A stretch of 64,000 nucleotides of DNA from Oidiodendron maius Zn. Lineage: Eukaryota > Ascomycota > Leotiomycetes > Myxotrichaceae. Position numbers and translations under genes: made by a program. Within the stretch, counting starts at the first letter, position 1; every line of letters begins with the position of its first letter. The notes under the pieces are model-generated. The model did not search any database, was not told the DNA's origin, and was given only the letters and a program-made list of their open reading frames with translations. The stretch covers positions 930,001 through 994,000 of the forward strand of contig KN832876.1 in NCBI GenBank assembly GCA_000827325.1, in the 5' to 3' direction. Shown piece by piece: positions 44,176 through 56,800 of this stretch.

Positions 44176-45920
44176 ATGCTGTCATCATCAATTTTGGCAC
44201 TCCTCTTGTCGGCTAGCCTCATTGAGGCCGGGGCTATTCCCGGAACCAAAGGGCCTTACAGCCTCCTCCGCCGTGCCACAGGCAGCTCTAGTGATCTTAC
44301 TCTTCTTGAAAGTGCCATTCAAAAGGGCTCGTTCAACGATGGGAGCGATGAGATCGGTGCCAATGAAGTTGGGCAGGCTAAATCTGCGACCTCCCAAAAC
44401 AACTTCATCAATAACTGTGCCGGCAAGACATTGACCAATGGTCTGCAGATCACCACTGGATCGTGCAATGGAATTTGTAGGTCAAAAACCTCCACTTCAT
44501 AAACAATGCTAACATGTCTAGCCATGGGTGATATCCCCGCAAAGACGAACATGGTATCCTCCATTATCACATTTCCCCTCGCAGGAAGCGCCTCCATTGA
44601 ATCCGACACCACTTTCAACATTACTGTTCAGATGGCAAATTTGGTCGCTGGATCCTTTACAAATGCTGATGCCACTTATTACGCCGCACCTCAAGCCTTG
44701 TCGGGCGGCAAGGTCGTAGGTCACACCCACGTTACCGTTCAAGATTTAGGGAAGAGCCTGAACCCTACCACTCCTCTTGATGCCACTAAGTTTGCATTCT
44801 TCAAGGGAATCAACGATGCTGGAAATGGTGAGGGTCTCCTGACCGCTGTGGTTACTGGTGGGCTACCTGCAGGCAACTATCGTGTTTGCACTATGGCGGC
44901 TGCCGCCAACCATCAGCCTGTGCTTATGCCCGTTGCTCAAAGAGGAAGCCCAGACGACTGCACCAAGTTCACTGTCATTGGATCCGGTACTACTCCCAAC
45001 AATGCCGCCAACAATGGGCCTGGCGGACTGGCTGCAGCTTCATTGTATGTGTATTCGTGATCGAGTATCCTTGATATATCAAGCTGACACTATATAGGGC
45101 CGCTGCTGCTGTTTCAGCTGGTCCAGATGTTGCCGAGACCACAGCCGCAGCTGGGGGAGCAACCGATATTGTAACCACATCGGCGGCTGATGCTACAACT
45201 ACTGCCGTTAGTGGTGGTAACGGCTCCGGAAAGGGTGGAAAGGGCGGCAATGGCAAGTCAACAACTACCACAACCGCTGCCTCCACCACACACACTAGCG
45301 GCTCCGGAAAGGGCGGTAATGGCGGCAATGGCAAGTCAACAACTACCTCGACCGCTGCCTCCAGCACACACACCAGCGGCTCCGGCTCTCAACGGTCTAA
45401 GGGATCTGGCGTCACTAAGGAAATCATAACTATCATTGAGACTTTCTTCGAATTTGCGGAATCCGCTCTTGGTGGTGCTGTGCCTCCAGTAGGAAAGTCC
45501 GGCGACAAGTTCAATGTCTTCGATGAGCTGTTTGACGACTTAGCTGCCGCCGCTGCAAGCTCTTGCGGACACCAATTCACCGCGTGCCAATCTTTTGCTG
45601 GGCCTGGATTCTCCATTGAAGAGTGTGCCAGCCAAAGAGATTCTTGCTCTGCTGCTGCTTCTAAGCAAACTACGACAGCCTCTAAGCCTGCCACTGTGAC
45701 TGCTACTCAAGTTCTCCCCGTTACTGCTTCAGCAACGATTGGATCTGCTATCGCAACTTCAACTGTATCGACCTCAATCTCGATTTCATTTGCTACGACT
45801 GCAACTGCAGTTGCTGCCCAAACCTCACCTGCGGCCGTGGGTCAGGCAGTTAGCTCTGCTTCGCAGTGCTCAGTTGTAACTGTGACAGCTACGGTGCATG
45901 GCGCTACCCCAACCGCTTAG
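44176..45920 (+). CDS. Secreted Ser/Thr-rich surface protein with GKGG repeats
   Basis: Three exons (44176-44476, 44522-45044, 45098-45920) give 548 residues. An N-terminal signal peptide (MLSSSILALLLSASLIEAGA) is followed by a conserved secreted domain of about 240 residues (NNFINNCAGKTLTNGLQI, PAKTNMVSSIITFPL, NADATYYAAPQALSGGKVVG, LPAGNYRVCTMAAAANHQPV). The type is widespread in filamentous ascomycetes and of unknown activity; some databases label it, misleadingly, a ribosomal protein. Exon 3 carries two imperfect tandem repeats built around GSGKGGNGGNGKSTTT and AASSTHTSGSG, then a four-Cys segment near SSCGHQFTACQSFAGPGFS, and a long Ser/Thr/Ala-rich end. No clear GPI omega site is seen. 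A cell-wall or extracellular O-glycosylated protein is likely. Confidence 0.78.
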
Positions 45921-46791
45921 ATTGTTGGCGTATTGAAGGGATAGCATGATTTCAGTGATGGTTTTGGGTTGTATTGTACGATGTACTAGATATTCATTAC
46001 TAGAATTTGTATGATATATGAGGGTGGTGTTTCTGGTCTTGAATATTGTGACTTAACGATAACGCATATGGATTTATGAAGAATTAAAGGATAGCAAATT
46101 ATATATCAGTTCAGTTGGCGTGTTAAGTAACAATTTGGAGAGTTCAGCACAATTCTCATTCCCATTGTGGTCATTCTGTTGTGCCTTTATTCTCGTCTCC
46201 TATGCTTGACTTAACATCCATTCATGCTTATGTGTTGTAGCACAAGAACTCTTCAGCACTTCTACGCATAATTGCTATGACTCGAAAGACACTGCTTCTG
46301 AGATGCTCTCTGGTCACTGGTCTCTGGTCTCTAGCTGGAGATGCCATTCCGATGGCCCCACAATCCATGTGAGGCAAGGCCACTCCTGCAAGATCATTCC
46401 AATTCAAAGGCGGTGACAAGCTGGCTGGCCGCATCACGACCATCTCTACACGATATCTCGTCGTAAAATCTCCAGCAAGTGGCTCCCAGGTCGGTATCTG
46501 ATGAGGCACCCACGGCCTCATAACAGTTCAATATTTCAATTTGAATCGGTATTCTTAGGAAGAATTAAAGGTATATGAGGAAGCGTTGGTTTGACTTGAT
46601 ATTGTTGGAGATTTGACTTTTTTAAAGGGCAGTGGAGGTTTATATAGGGACCCGGTAGTTTCTGGGTCGTCATTGGAGTATATAGCATATATATGTGTTA
46701 TTCGTTGCCGTTCCAAAAAAAAGAGAAAAAGGAAAGAGAGAAATAGCGCCATGAACGCCTAATCATGACTTCGCATCCTACCACTTTATAC
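45921..46791. other. Intergenic region, secreted protein to unknown gene
   Basis: About 0.9 kb between two 3' ends. An open stretch of about 97 codons on the minus strand (46228-46521) has no motif, and I do not call it a gene. Confidence 0.4.
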
Positions 46792-47484
46792 TCATACTAC
46801 TTCAAATCCCTCGTCCTCAACTTCACTCCCTCCATGGTTCTGACTCCCTCTGTCCTTCCCCTTCCTCGTGCCTAACCACACCTTCTCACCTCGTCTATCC
46901 AAAACCTCATACTCCTTAACCATCCTATCGATCTTTCCGCTCTCCCACTCCTCTTCTGCTTTGTCAACTAGTTCGTCGAGGCCAACTTCTCTTCCCTTAC
47001 TATTCGGACTCTTGACTTGCTTCTCAAAGCTGTATAGTATATCCGAATCAACACTTTCCGTTAAGTTGGAGCTGGACGTAGCAAGGCCAGGTTTCCCTGC
47101 CGCTTCATCGGATTCCAATATGACGTCGTTTTTCCGGGTTGTACGCCCAATAAGGCCTCCTGGAGCATGGCCAGGCACAATTATCTTAGGCTTAGACATA
47201 TGATTATGTCTAAATTTTAACGGCCTGCAGATTGTGTCAGGCAATGGCTTCACAGGCGGAGGAGAAGGTAGTAGTTGACAGAATGCATACCTTATCATGA
47301 CAGCGGGACGAGTTTTCTTGTATCGCTCTCGAGGAGTGTCGATGTGCTCGTTGTTATCAGTGGAAGGTATTGACAGGTCGCCAACTAGTGGTCGCGTGCC
47401 ATGGTTGTATTTGGCAGAAGTATTCTTGAAGCGCTTAAATGCGTGCGATGCAGATCGCAGGTCGCGGCTGTCGAGCTCCGACAT
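46792..47484 (-). CDS. Hypothetical basic/acidic protein, 208-230 aa
   Basis: Two readings are possible. Unspliced, the frame from 47484 to 46792 gives 230 residues. A good GT-AG intron at 47225-47290 (donor GTATGC, branch CTGAC, acceptor TGCAG) is 66 nt long, a multiple of three without a stop, so splicing gives 208 residues. The N-terminus is basic and charged (DSRDLRSASHAFKRFKNTSA). After the intron comes PKIIVPGHAPGGLIGRTTRK, then an acidic helix region (LDELVDKAEEEWESGKIDRM) and a Gly/Glu-rich tail. No membrane segment, signal peptide or known domain. I favour the spliced form because the intron residues are Pro-rich and poorly matched to their surroundings. Function unknown. Confidence 0.6.
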   Translation of the reverse strand: MSELDSRDLRSASHAFKRFKNTSAKYNHGTRPLVGDLSIPSTDNNEHIDTPRERYKKTRPAVMIRYAFCQLLPSPPPVKPLPDTICRPLKFRHNHMSKPKIIVPGHAPGGLIGRTTRKNDVILESDEAAGKPGLATSSSNLTESVDSDILYSFEKQVKSPNSKGREVGLDELVDKAEEEWESGKIDRMVKEYEVLDRRGEKVWLGTRKGKDRGSQNHGGSEVEDEGFEVV

Positions 47485-49038
47485 AATTCCGGTCTTGAAA
47501 TAGATGCTTGAAATTCTAGAGGGTCTATAAATATATAGGAAATTTATATATAGGATGTTGCAAGTAAGAAAGTAGCTGGAAAGCTGTGCGAGTTAAGCCG
47601 TGGTGGTCGGTAAGAGAGTCAACGGCAACTGGCCTGGGTTTATATACCTACGCCGTGAGGTACGCACGGGATACGACGAAATGACTTTCTTGGTAGTATT
47701 CCGAGGATGTGTCACACCTCTTGAACATACCCATGGGCGCAGTTGGAAGAGAGGCGCAAGTCACGGTACAGGGAAGCGGATCATGAGGTTGAGCTGAAGC
47801 GGCGAGACATGGTTGCTGCGGAATGAGTCACGGGGCTTGCTGCGGCCTGCCAAAAATCAGGGGCACGAAATGGGATATGACGTCGAATGTAGACAACGTA
47901 TCGACGAATAATCAGGTAGACATTGGCGACCTAGACAATCGAGCATTCTAGATGCATCCTGGTATTTCAAGGTAGATGTGGGAGGGGTGCTGCGACTGAT
48001 TTAGGGGTCTGCTCGCTAAATCTCGGTTGCGGGGATTCAGCGGGAGGTTTAAGGAGGTGGTGACAGCGAACTCTGAATACAGAAGTTGATATCTAAGCGC
48101 TGGCTTGGAGGGCGTGCAGCAAAAGCGAATCATTGCGTGCACTACCACGGCAGCGGTGAAGCAAACCAGTGGACCCGTATTTAGATACACTCATGCTGAG
48201 CTTTGGGGGAATCTTCTCACCGAGGATGCCTTCGGCGGGACGACGTCAGAACTCTACACAACGCGGTCCTTTACTTATACAGACAGAGACCAAATAAGCG
48301 TGATCCGAAACGCGATCACTAAGCTGATACTGTAGCGGTGACAGCAGTTTTCCCGGGGCAAGTTAGGAACTGATTATGATGAGTCAGGCGGGCTTGGGCA
48401 CAAAGAGGAGATAGGCTGGGAGCAAGCGTGCGGATTGGGAATGATAAATAGTCACTTCCAGGACTACATCAGCGGAATTTGGTAACTGCGTGCTCGTTGA
48501 TTGAAAATGACGATAGCTTGGTTGGACTATGCGGCAAACCCTGCCAGCTTAAGGGATGTTGCTCTAGGTCAACAATTATTTACGTGAGTAACTAATACCC
48601 TGCGCTTCGTACGTCAGCTTTCCGGTTCTTCTGGAGGCGGATTTCGGAACCCCCCTTCCCAAATCTATCTACTCGAGTATTCGCAACTCTCGAATCGCTT
48701 TAAAGGACTGTTGGCAAGCGTAGCTAGCCCGCGACCATGTAAAGAACGATAGCGCAGCAATATTTGCCAGTGATATAGAAATGATAGCCACGTTTTGAAT
48801 CTTAGAAAGTCGTGTTGTGTTTCGTTGAGATGTTTCCTTATGGCCACTGTCGAGTTATGTTAAGAGGCGGAGAACAGAGCCAATCGATCATCGGCGCTAG
48901 AGTTAAGCGAGGTGTCACTGATCATGCTTATCAGACTACCTGTCCTTGTTTCCTCCAGCTTAACCCGTGGAGCGTCAATCTCATCAAACAAATAAAGCAA
49001 TAGCAAATATTCCCTATGAATTATCCAGCATTCCACAG
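47485..49038. other. Divergent intergenic region, no gene recognised
   Basis: About 1.6 kb between divergent genes. Both promoters lie here. Open stretches on both strands are short and lack motifs. Open reading also extends upstream of the TAPT1 start (from 48,967) but without an ATG. Confidence 0.45.
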
Positions 49039-52000
49039 ATGCCGGTATCTGTGGAGTCGCGAAGCCCAAAAGGCGGCGTTAGAGAAGGAAACGAGGATGG
49101 TATATCCGCAGTAGCAATGAAGCCAGTGCTCCATCCAGACAGAACACATGACAGGGTCCAGAATGGACAGGCCAACTCAAATAGTACTCATGTGGCTATT
49201 CTAGACATAGGACATCTCCCATCTCCATCGCCGACTCCGTCGCCACAGAGCAATTCTCAGCTTTGGGTTGCATCGAACAGCCCAGTCGGGCTGGCAGGAA
49301 AGCCCTTGTCGCGCTCAACGCAGCGAAGATATAGTGACACATATAGCCAGGCACCTAATTTAGATGCTGTCTCTGCGCAAAATGAGAATGAAATGCACTC
49401 TCAGCCGTCAACGGCATCAAAATCCCGTCGGTCCCGCGACTATCACGATGTTTCCGAGGAGAATATTAGAAAGCCAACAGCCTTAATCATTCCCAAGTCG
49501 AACAGAGAAGATAAAGTCTTCAAACTGACGGCTGCTGAAATGGAAGAGTTGACTTCTGCTCCCGACTCACTTCCAAGGTCCTCACTGATATCACCTGGAT
49601 TACTTGGCTCGAGGCCGCCACCACTTGCCCCTTCTCCCCTCTTGGAGACGAAATCTCATTACAGAGCGGACGAAGATAAGGTTGATAGCCGAACCCAGAG
49701 TAATATAGATTCTCTGTACATTGCAACAGGTATCAATGCAGATCAACGTCCAGCAGGAGAGTCTACCCCCCTGAGCGGGATCAGCAGGCGGCCAGGCCTC
49801 TCTTCACGCCGCATTTCCAGTCCTCAAGCCTCCAGGAACCGAGGTGCATTATACACTAAAGACACATATCTCCATACCTCTCCCAAGCGCAGGTCTGGAT
49901 TATCCGGTCCCCGTCCTGAACCTTTGGACCTTGCCCAGTCCAAGCCATCATCAGGCGCAAAGAAACCCGCATTATTGGAACATCCACCGTCGCCAATACC
50001 ACAATCAATCCCTCTTCCACCTATGTCTATACCGACATATTTGCAACTTGAAATATCTTCATCTAAGCCATCACCATTGTACATTTACCGATCGTCTACT
50101 AGTGACGATGTCTACGAATCTTCCAAGATAAAATTTGAGCGTTTATTGAATTTCCTCTTACTTCCTCCACAGCTGGAGCAAATATTGTACTTTGGCACAC
50201 TAGCCTGCTTAGATGCATGGCTCTACACATTTACAATCCTACCACTTCGGTTTCTCAAAGCAGCCGCCATTTTAATTCAGTGGTGGGGACAGACCCTTGA
50301 TAAAGAAATACGATTTATTGCTGGATTCATCTATCATGGGTCAGGAAGAATGTGGCATCGTCAGCGTGGACGACTGTCAAATAACAAAACTCCATTACGA
50401 TCGCAAAGCGTTCCGCGGACCCGGCGGCCTCAAGTTTCGACCCCATTGAATCATCCACAGTCTGCGAGAACTCCCGACCACTCTAACGGAAATGCCGCAA
50501 TCGACAGCATGAAGGTCGAAACAGAGCGTAAATCGAGGCCAGAATGGGGCCGCAGACATCGACGAGTGAAATCACAGCCATCATCCTTACTCTCAAGCCA
50601 CAAAGCTGATCTGCTCCAAGGAGCAGTGATTATTTGCAGCTGCATCATCTTAATGAAGCTTGATGCCAGCCGAATGTACCATAGCATTAGAGGACAAGCG
50701 GCTATCAAACTATATGTCATCTACAATGTGCTAGAGGTAAGTTATTCCAAGGAGATGTTAAAACTTCTACTGAGACCTTCCAGGTTTGTGACAAGCTTTT
50801 TGCTGCTCTTGGGCAAGATATATTTGAATGTCTCTTTTCTAATGAGACATTGGAGCGGGACGTTGATGGAAGAAGCAAAATCCTCCGACCTTTCGGAATG
50901 TTTATTCTTGCTCTCGTCTACAACGTTATCCATGCTGCGGCGTTACTATATCAGGTCATCACACTGAATGTGGCAGTTAACTCTTACTCCAATGCTCTAT
51001 TAACGCTTCTGATGTCTAATCAGTTTGTTGAAATAAAGTCTTCTGTTTTCAAAAAGATCGAGAAAGACAACCTGTTTCAGCTCACATGCGCAGACGTGGT
51101 GGAACGGTTTCAGCTCTGGCTGATGCTTATGATTATTGCTTTGCGAAACATTGTTGAGGTCGGTGGCTTGAGTATTCTCAGCAGTTCGGGGACGGGGCCC
51201 GAATCCTTGAAGGAAACCATTCCAACTCGAAGCTACTCAATGCTTCCCAATAGCTTTACAATCTTACCAAATTGGACAGGCGAGGTTTTGTCACCATTCC
51301 TCCTTGTTCTTGGGAGCGAAATGCTTGTGGATTGGATCAAACATGCATATATCAACAAGTTCAACAATGTCAAACCGGCTATCTACCAACGATACCTTGA
51401 TGTTCTGGCAAAAGACTATTATACCAACGTGCGTTTCTTTCCAATATCATGGCGAAGCCAACTAACAGTGTCAGGCTTTTGTAAATCAAAATCTCATTAA
51501 ACGACTCGGTCTACCTGTCATCCCTCTGTCATGCCTGTTTATTCGGTCCTCATTCCAAACCTACAACATGTTTCTCGCTACGCACCTCCCACCGCCCATT
51601 CCGTCTGCTGCAACTGATCTAGCAGTCGAGTCTGCCACAGCTTCGCCTGCCACCATGGCAGCATTTGAACATTTCGATACGATTATCCGCAAAGCACTAG
51701 GGCGTGCTGCCTATGGGATTCCCGACCCCACTGCCTCGAATCGCTGGTACATCCCTAGCGCAGATGATGTGATTGCTGCAATCACCATGCTGGTGTTCTT
51801 CCTTGGCGCCTTCTTTGTCCTTTTAGCGTGTAAGCTTGTGCTTGGTATGCTGCTCCTGAGGTTCGCCCGCAATCGATATAGGAGCATGAAGATCAGAGAG
51901 CACGCTAGTTATGACACCGGGGGGAGGAGGCTTGGAGGCTGGGGAGTAGTGGAAATGGATGAGGCGAAACGGAGATGGTTCTATGATGATGACCCAGATG

Positions 52001-52119
52001 CCTTGAAGAAGCTTCGGGAGAAAGAGAAGGCAGCTAAAGAGAGGCAGGAGAACAATGGAGGAGCGGGCCAGGATTTTGGAAAGATCAGCCGTTATGAGAT
52101 GGTGAAGAGGATCTGGTAG
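49039..52119 (+). CDS. TAPT1/Emp65-family endoplasmic-reticulum membrane protein
   Basis: Three exons (49039-50736, 50784-51428, 51475-52119) give 995 residues. The first 370 residues are Ser/Pro-rich and probably disordered. The TAPT1 domain then begins at KIKFERLLNFLLLPPQLEQI, with membrane segments around LYFGTLACLDAWLYTFTILP, LLQGAVIICSCIILMKLDAS and IRGQAAIKLYVIYNVLE|VCDKL. It continues through RPFGMFILALVYNVIHAAA, SNQFVEIKSSVFKKIEKDNL, QLWLMLMIIALRNIVEVGG and GSEMLVDWIKHAYINKFN. A Lys/Arg/Glu-rich tail ends KISRYEMVKRIW. The family (yeast Emp65, human TAPT1) works at the ER; Emp65 partners Slp1 in protecting soluble proteins from degradation. The start at 49039 is the first ATG; open reading extends upstream without one. 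Introns of 47 and 46 nt are GT-AG. Confidence 0.9.
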
Positions 52120-53771
52120 GGTTTCAGACCACCAGCTACCATCTCTGCGGGCATTTGAACTGGAGTGATCAGGGTACGAGCAAGTTTAGCTGGGTGTCTG
52201 CATAGGCAGTTTTGCGTTCGAATGTATAATAATTGTATATATAGCGTCTGGGCATAGCTAGCAGGGCGAAGTACCTTTGTAATCTGAACACTAGACCAAG
52301 TCGCAGCTTGGCAATCTCGTTCCTTAGATAAATAACGGTCAGGAGCCAAGTCGACGCTAAACAATAGGGGTAATAAGCGAGCCACCAGCTTGATGGATCG
52401 TACGTGATGCCATGATTAAAATGTCGTGAGATAGTCAGCTATGTATCACATCTAAGAGCTAAGACTTGCTGACATTCGCCAGCGTTGACCAAGATAAGCA
52501 ACAAGGATCTTATAAATGAAGCTATTGGCGGAAAGATATAGTATCTCCCACTTTATATCTTGTGGATTTAAAGCATGGGGATGATATCCTGCCACCAGTT
52601 CTACCACTACACTAGTGCGCTGTGGGTAATGTCAAGGTAAGCTAAAAAATAAGAGGCTACGGAGTCAGAGAAGGGATAACCAGTAGTCGAACCGCCACCA
52701 ACTGTGCCTACTATAGTGGGGTTAGGTAGTGGCCTAGACGTTGGCTGTAGAGAAATGCTACAAATAGTGTGCATCGAGTATGCAGAAAAGCATTAGTACT
52801 CCCAACTAGAAATCTGAGGCCTCAGAAATCATCGTCAATGGCTTCATCGTAGACGGACTGATACCTTGTACTACCATCCACACCTGCGTGGTCGGCAGAG
52901 CATCGAAGGGACCTCAACAGACCTCGGCCGACGCAGACAAGTGTTTGAGCGGTGTGCAGCCACAGCTGGCGTTCAGCCAGCCTGCCTGCCAGCCCGACTC
53001 CGGAGGCCTCGCAGGAACAAGAGCACCCGTGAATGAAAAGGGAGACGGAAGAGAAGGCGCGCACAAAGCTGCAATTACCCACCAGTCTGCATGACCGGGC
53101 CGACGAGAAGAAGAATATTTGCTCCCCAAAGTACTTAGCCCAGCTAGCTGCCAAACAGAGGGTTGTGGCCTTTTTATACATTATTTTCCCTCTCATCCGA
53201 TACACATGAGCCGGCGAGATGAAGGCGTCATCATGGAGGCCCCTCGCGCCATGCCGTGGAGCCTGCGCGGTGAGAGCGACAGGGCCAGCAGTCCGCGAGA
53301 CAACACCGCTGGCCGACGACGGCGACCTCCTCTCACTTGCACTGTGGAACGGTTGTGCGACAAGCCCGATATTCAACGCTGCGGATGCCATCATGTGTAA
53401 TCAAGGATCGCCCTCTTGGAGTAGAGCTTTTGCAGTCGAGGAGGAGGAAGGGACTCGCTCGGCCGGAGAGGAGAGCAATCTCTGGACTCTAGGTAAGCCA
53501 GCAAACGTTTCCGTTTATCTTGAAGGGTTAAAGGAAGATGCCACGATGCCCATACACTCACCAAGATGTCTCCCTACCAAGATTGACCGATCCCTCTGGG
53601 CTGTGCTGTGATGGGTGTTACATGGTGAAGTGAGGGAAGAGGAAGAAATCAATGGTGGGGAGCTTTAGTTGCCCTTTTAAGGGCTGCCCGGCCGCTACGA
53701 AGTAGCTCTCCCGCTCCCTGACACCATAAACTCCACAGCCCTCATCTGCCCCTCTATAAAAGATCACACAC
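52120..53771. other. Intergenic region with GC-rich opposing open stretches
   Basis: About 1.6 kb. In the GC-rich part (52,822-53,611) there are overlapping open stretches on both strands (190 codons minus, 130 plus). Neither shows a domain, sensible splice sites or a clear start context, so I do not call a gene. The DUG2 promoter lies at the right end. Confidence 0.4.
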
Positions 53772-53855
53772 ATGAATACATGGCTTCGGATCCGGGAGAT
53801 CAGAGCCGCACATCGCATGCGACTTTTAACTCCGTCCTTTCTAACCAGACTATAG
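53772..53855 (+). promoter_or_regulatory. Upstream ORF overlapping the DUG2 start
   Basis: An ATG at 53772 lies 8 nt upstream of the DUG2 ATG, in a different frame, and opens a 27-codon reading frame that stops at 53853-53855 inside DUG2. A TATAAAAG sequence at 53755-53762 is only about 20 bp before the start codon, unusually close if it is the TATA box. Translation of DUG2 from 53780 would then need leaky scanning or a different transcript start. Confidence 0.45.
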
Positions 53856-56800
53856 CTGGAGCCAGCGATGACGAGCTCGCCGACGGGATCAACAGCGCCG
53901 ACGATGACGACGAGCCAGATGTGAGCAAGCTTAAGGCCAGACCGACCCTCGCCCACCACTTGCAGAACGACAGCTCTATCCTTACCCTAGCTGTGGGAGA
54001 GAGGTACATATATGCTGGGACGCAGGATGGGGATGTTCTCGTGTGGTCCTTGGCCTCGTTTGAGCTGGTCAACCGCATCCAGGCGCATACCCGCGCCGTG
54101 CTCTGCCTCTTTCTCTCTGAAGATGGCGAGCTACTCTTCTCGGGCGCTGGAGATGCCATTGTCAACGCCTGGCACTCTGTCAGCTTGAAACTGGCATACC
54201 ACATCTATAGCACCTACGACGTGGGTGATGTCTTTAGTGTGGTATACTCGGCACAGTTCGAGACTGTGTATCTGGGTGCCCAGAACACAAGCATACAATG
54301 GTGCACTCTGAAAGACTGTGCGACGAGACCTACCCCCAATCCAGAGCGGCACCCAGATCGCAGGAACCATAGATTTTTCGACTCGGTGCAGCCAGGCGGA
54401 ACATCGATACCACGACCTCCGACAATGAGAATAGGCATTGCCGAGGGAAACATTTTGGAGATTGACAAGGCACACATGATGCATTATGCACATTACGGTT
54501 ATGTTTATTGCATGCTGCTGGTCCGTGGGGTCAGCAGACTGGTCGATGCTGACGAGGATATGCTCATCTCTGGAGGTGGGGATGGCACAATCAAGCTTTG
54601 GAAGCTCTTCCACAACCAGAATCAGGGTATCAAAGAGATTGCATGTCTGGGCGTAGACGATGCAGAATCTGTGCTATCTCTTGCAGTTGACGGTTCGTTT
54701 TTGTACAGCAGCAAACTTGATGGAGTCATTGAATTGTGGGACCTGGATACTGAGCAGAAGGTCCGGGTTATCAAAGCACACAGAGGGGACGTCATGACGT
54801 TACAGATGGGCTGGGGATTCCTTTGGAGTGGTGGGGCCACTGGGTTTGCGAGAGTAGGTTCCCAAGTCTATATACCTTCCAAATAATGATGCTAACACTT
54901 CTCAGAAATATAGCACAGTGCAGTATGGTAAGTACAAAAGCTCCTCGGGACACTTTGGCCAAAAATACCACTGCGTCAATCGATGGAAGGCTCACGAAGG
55001 CCGCATCCTGGCATCTGCGGTCACCACATACAACAATCAGCAGCTGTACATCACAGGAGGCAATGATAACTCGGTCTCGATCTGGGATATTACTGGCTGT
55101 CACCCAGGATCTTATGGCAAGCAAGAAGTGCATGAGAACCAGCTTATCAAATCTCTGCAGGAATTCGTTTCGTTCAAGACCATCTCTTCCAGACCAGATC
55201 ATGCCGAAGATTGCAGGCGTGGAGCAACATTTCTACGGACCCTCTTCAAGGAACATGGCGCGCAGACCGAGATGTTGAATACGGAGAATAGCCGTAATCC
55301 TGTTGTCTATGCTAAGTTCAAAGGCAACCCCGCAACATCGGGAGACAGGAAGAAGATTCTATTTTATGGCCACTGTACGTGCTCCACCATCAGTATGAGA
55401 TTGATGCTAACCCCAAAAAGATGATGTTGTCCCAGCCGATGACAAGCAAGGCAAATGGATCATTGACCCGTTCCAAATGAAGGGAATGAATGGCTACCTA
55501 TACGGCCGTGGGGTATCTGACAATAAAGGGCCACTCATGGCTGCACTCTATGGCGTCGTGGACCTCATGAATGCGAAAGAACTTGACTCTGATATTACGT
55601 TCCTTATCGAAGGAGAAGAGGAGTCTGGTTCTAGAGGATTCAAAGAAGCCGTCCGCCGGCACAAAGACCTGATTGGCGAGGTCGACTATATTCTTCTAGC
55701 CAACAGCTACTGGCTTGATGATGACGTCCCTTGTCTCACCTATGGCCTTAGAGGAGTGTTGCACGCTACAGTGAAAGTGGATAGTAACCATCCGGATGTT
55801 CACTCAGGAGTCGATGGAAGCTTCATGATGGATGAGCCGCTCTTCGACCTCACTGCTATTCTAGCCAAGCTCAAAGGGTTGCATAACCGAATCCAAATCC
55901 CTGGCTTCTATGACGATATTCTACCACTAACTATGGTGGAAGATGCACGCTATGATGACATCGCGGATACGTTAATTCGGCGCAACCCATCTCTGGCCCC
56001 AGCCGAAACACTGAAGGAGTCCTTGATGGCGCGATGGCGAGAACCCAACCTCACTATACACAGATACAAAGTCTCAGGTCCAGATGGGTCTCTGGTTTCG
56101 AGTCACGCTAGCGCTTCCATCTCACTGCGTCTTGTCCCTAATCAGGAGGTAGACGACGTGATAAAATCTCTCACAACCTTCCTGACTGACGCCTTCGCCA
56201 CCCTTGATACGCACAATCGATTATCTATAACGATTGATAACCAGGCTGATGCTTGGCTGGGTGATCCTGACAACGAGATCTTCCGCACGCTGGAGGGGGC
56301 AATCATGGAAGTTTGGGGCCCGATTGGCCTAGGGACAAGGCGATCTAGTGTGCCAAGTGTTAGGTACAAGGAAGAAAAGAAAAGCACTACTCCAACGACG
56401 AGCCCTAGTGTTAAGCCAGCACCTATGACTACGACGACTTTGACAATGGGGAGCGACCATACGTCCCAGGCTAGCATGACAGACCCTCCACTATCAGATC
56501 CTCAACCTAAACAACCCTTATCAACAGTTCAGCCGACAATCCCGGCCAGAGGATCTTCGAAGAACAACAAAATTGCACCTTTGTCTTCTGTATTACCACC
56601 AACTACCACTACTATAATCGGCTCGACTCCTATTAGGCCAACACCAAAGGGCCGCAAACCTCTCTATATCCGTGAAGGTGGATCCATTCCTTCCATTCGG
56701 TTCCTTGAAAAGGAGTTCAATGCCCCAGCAGCTCATCTACCTTGTGGACAAGCGAGTGATGCAGCTCACCTGGATAATGAGAGGCTGAGGGTGGCTAACT

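Noticed and set aside
52822-53611. Opposing 190-codon and 130-codon open frames in a GC-rich stretch
   Set aside because: They overlap each other, have no domains, and the long frames are explained by GC-rich composition.
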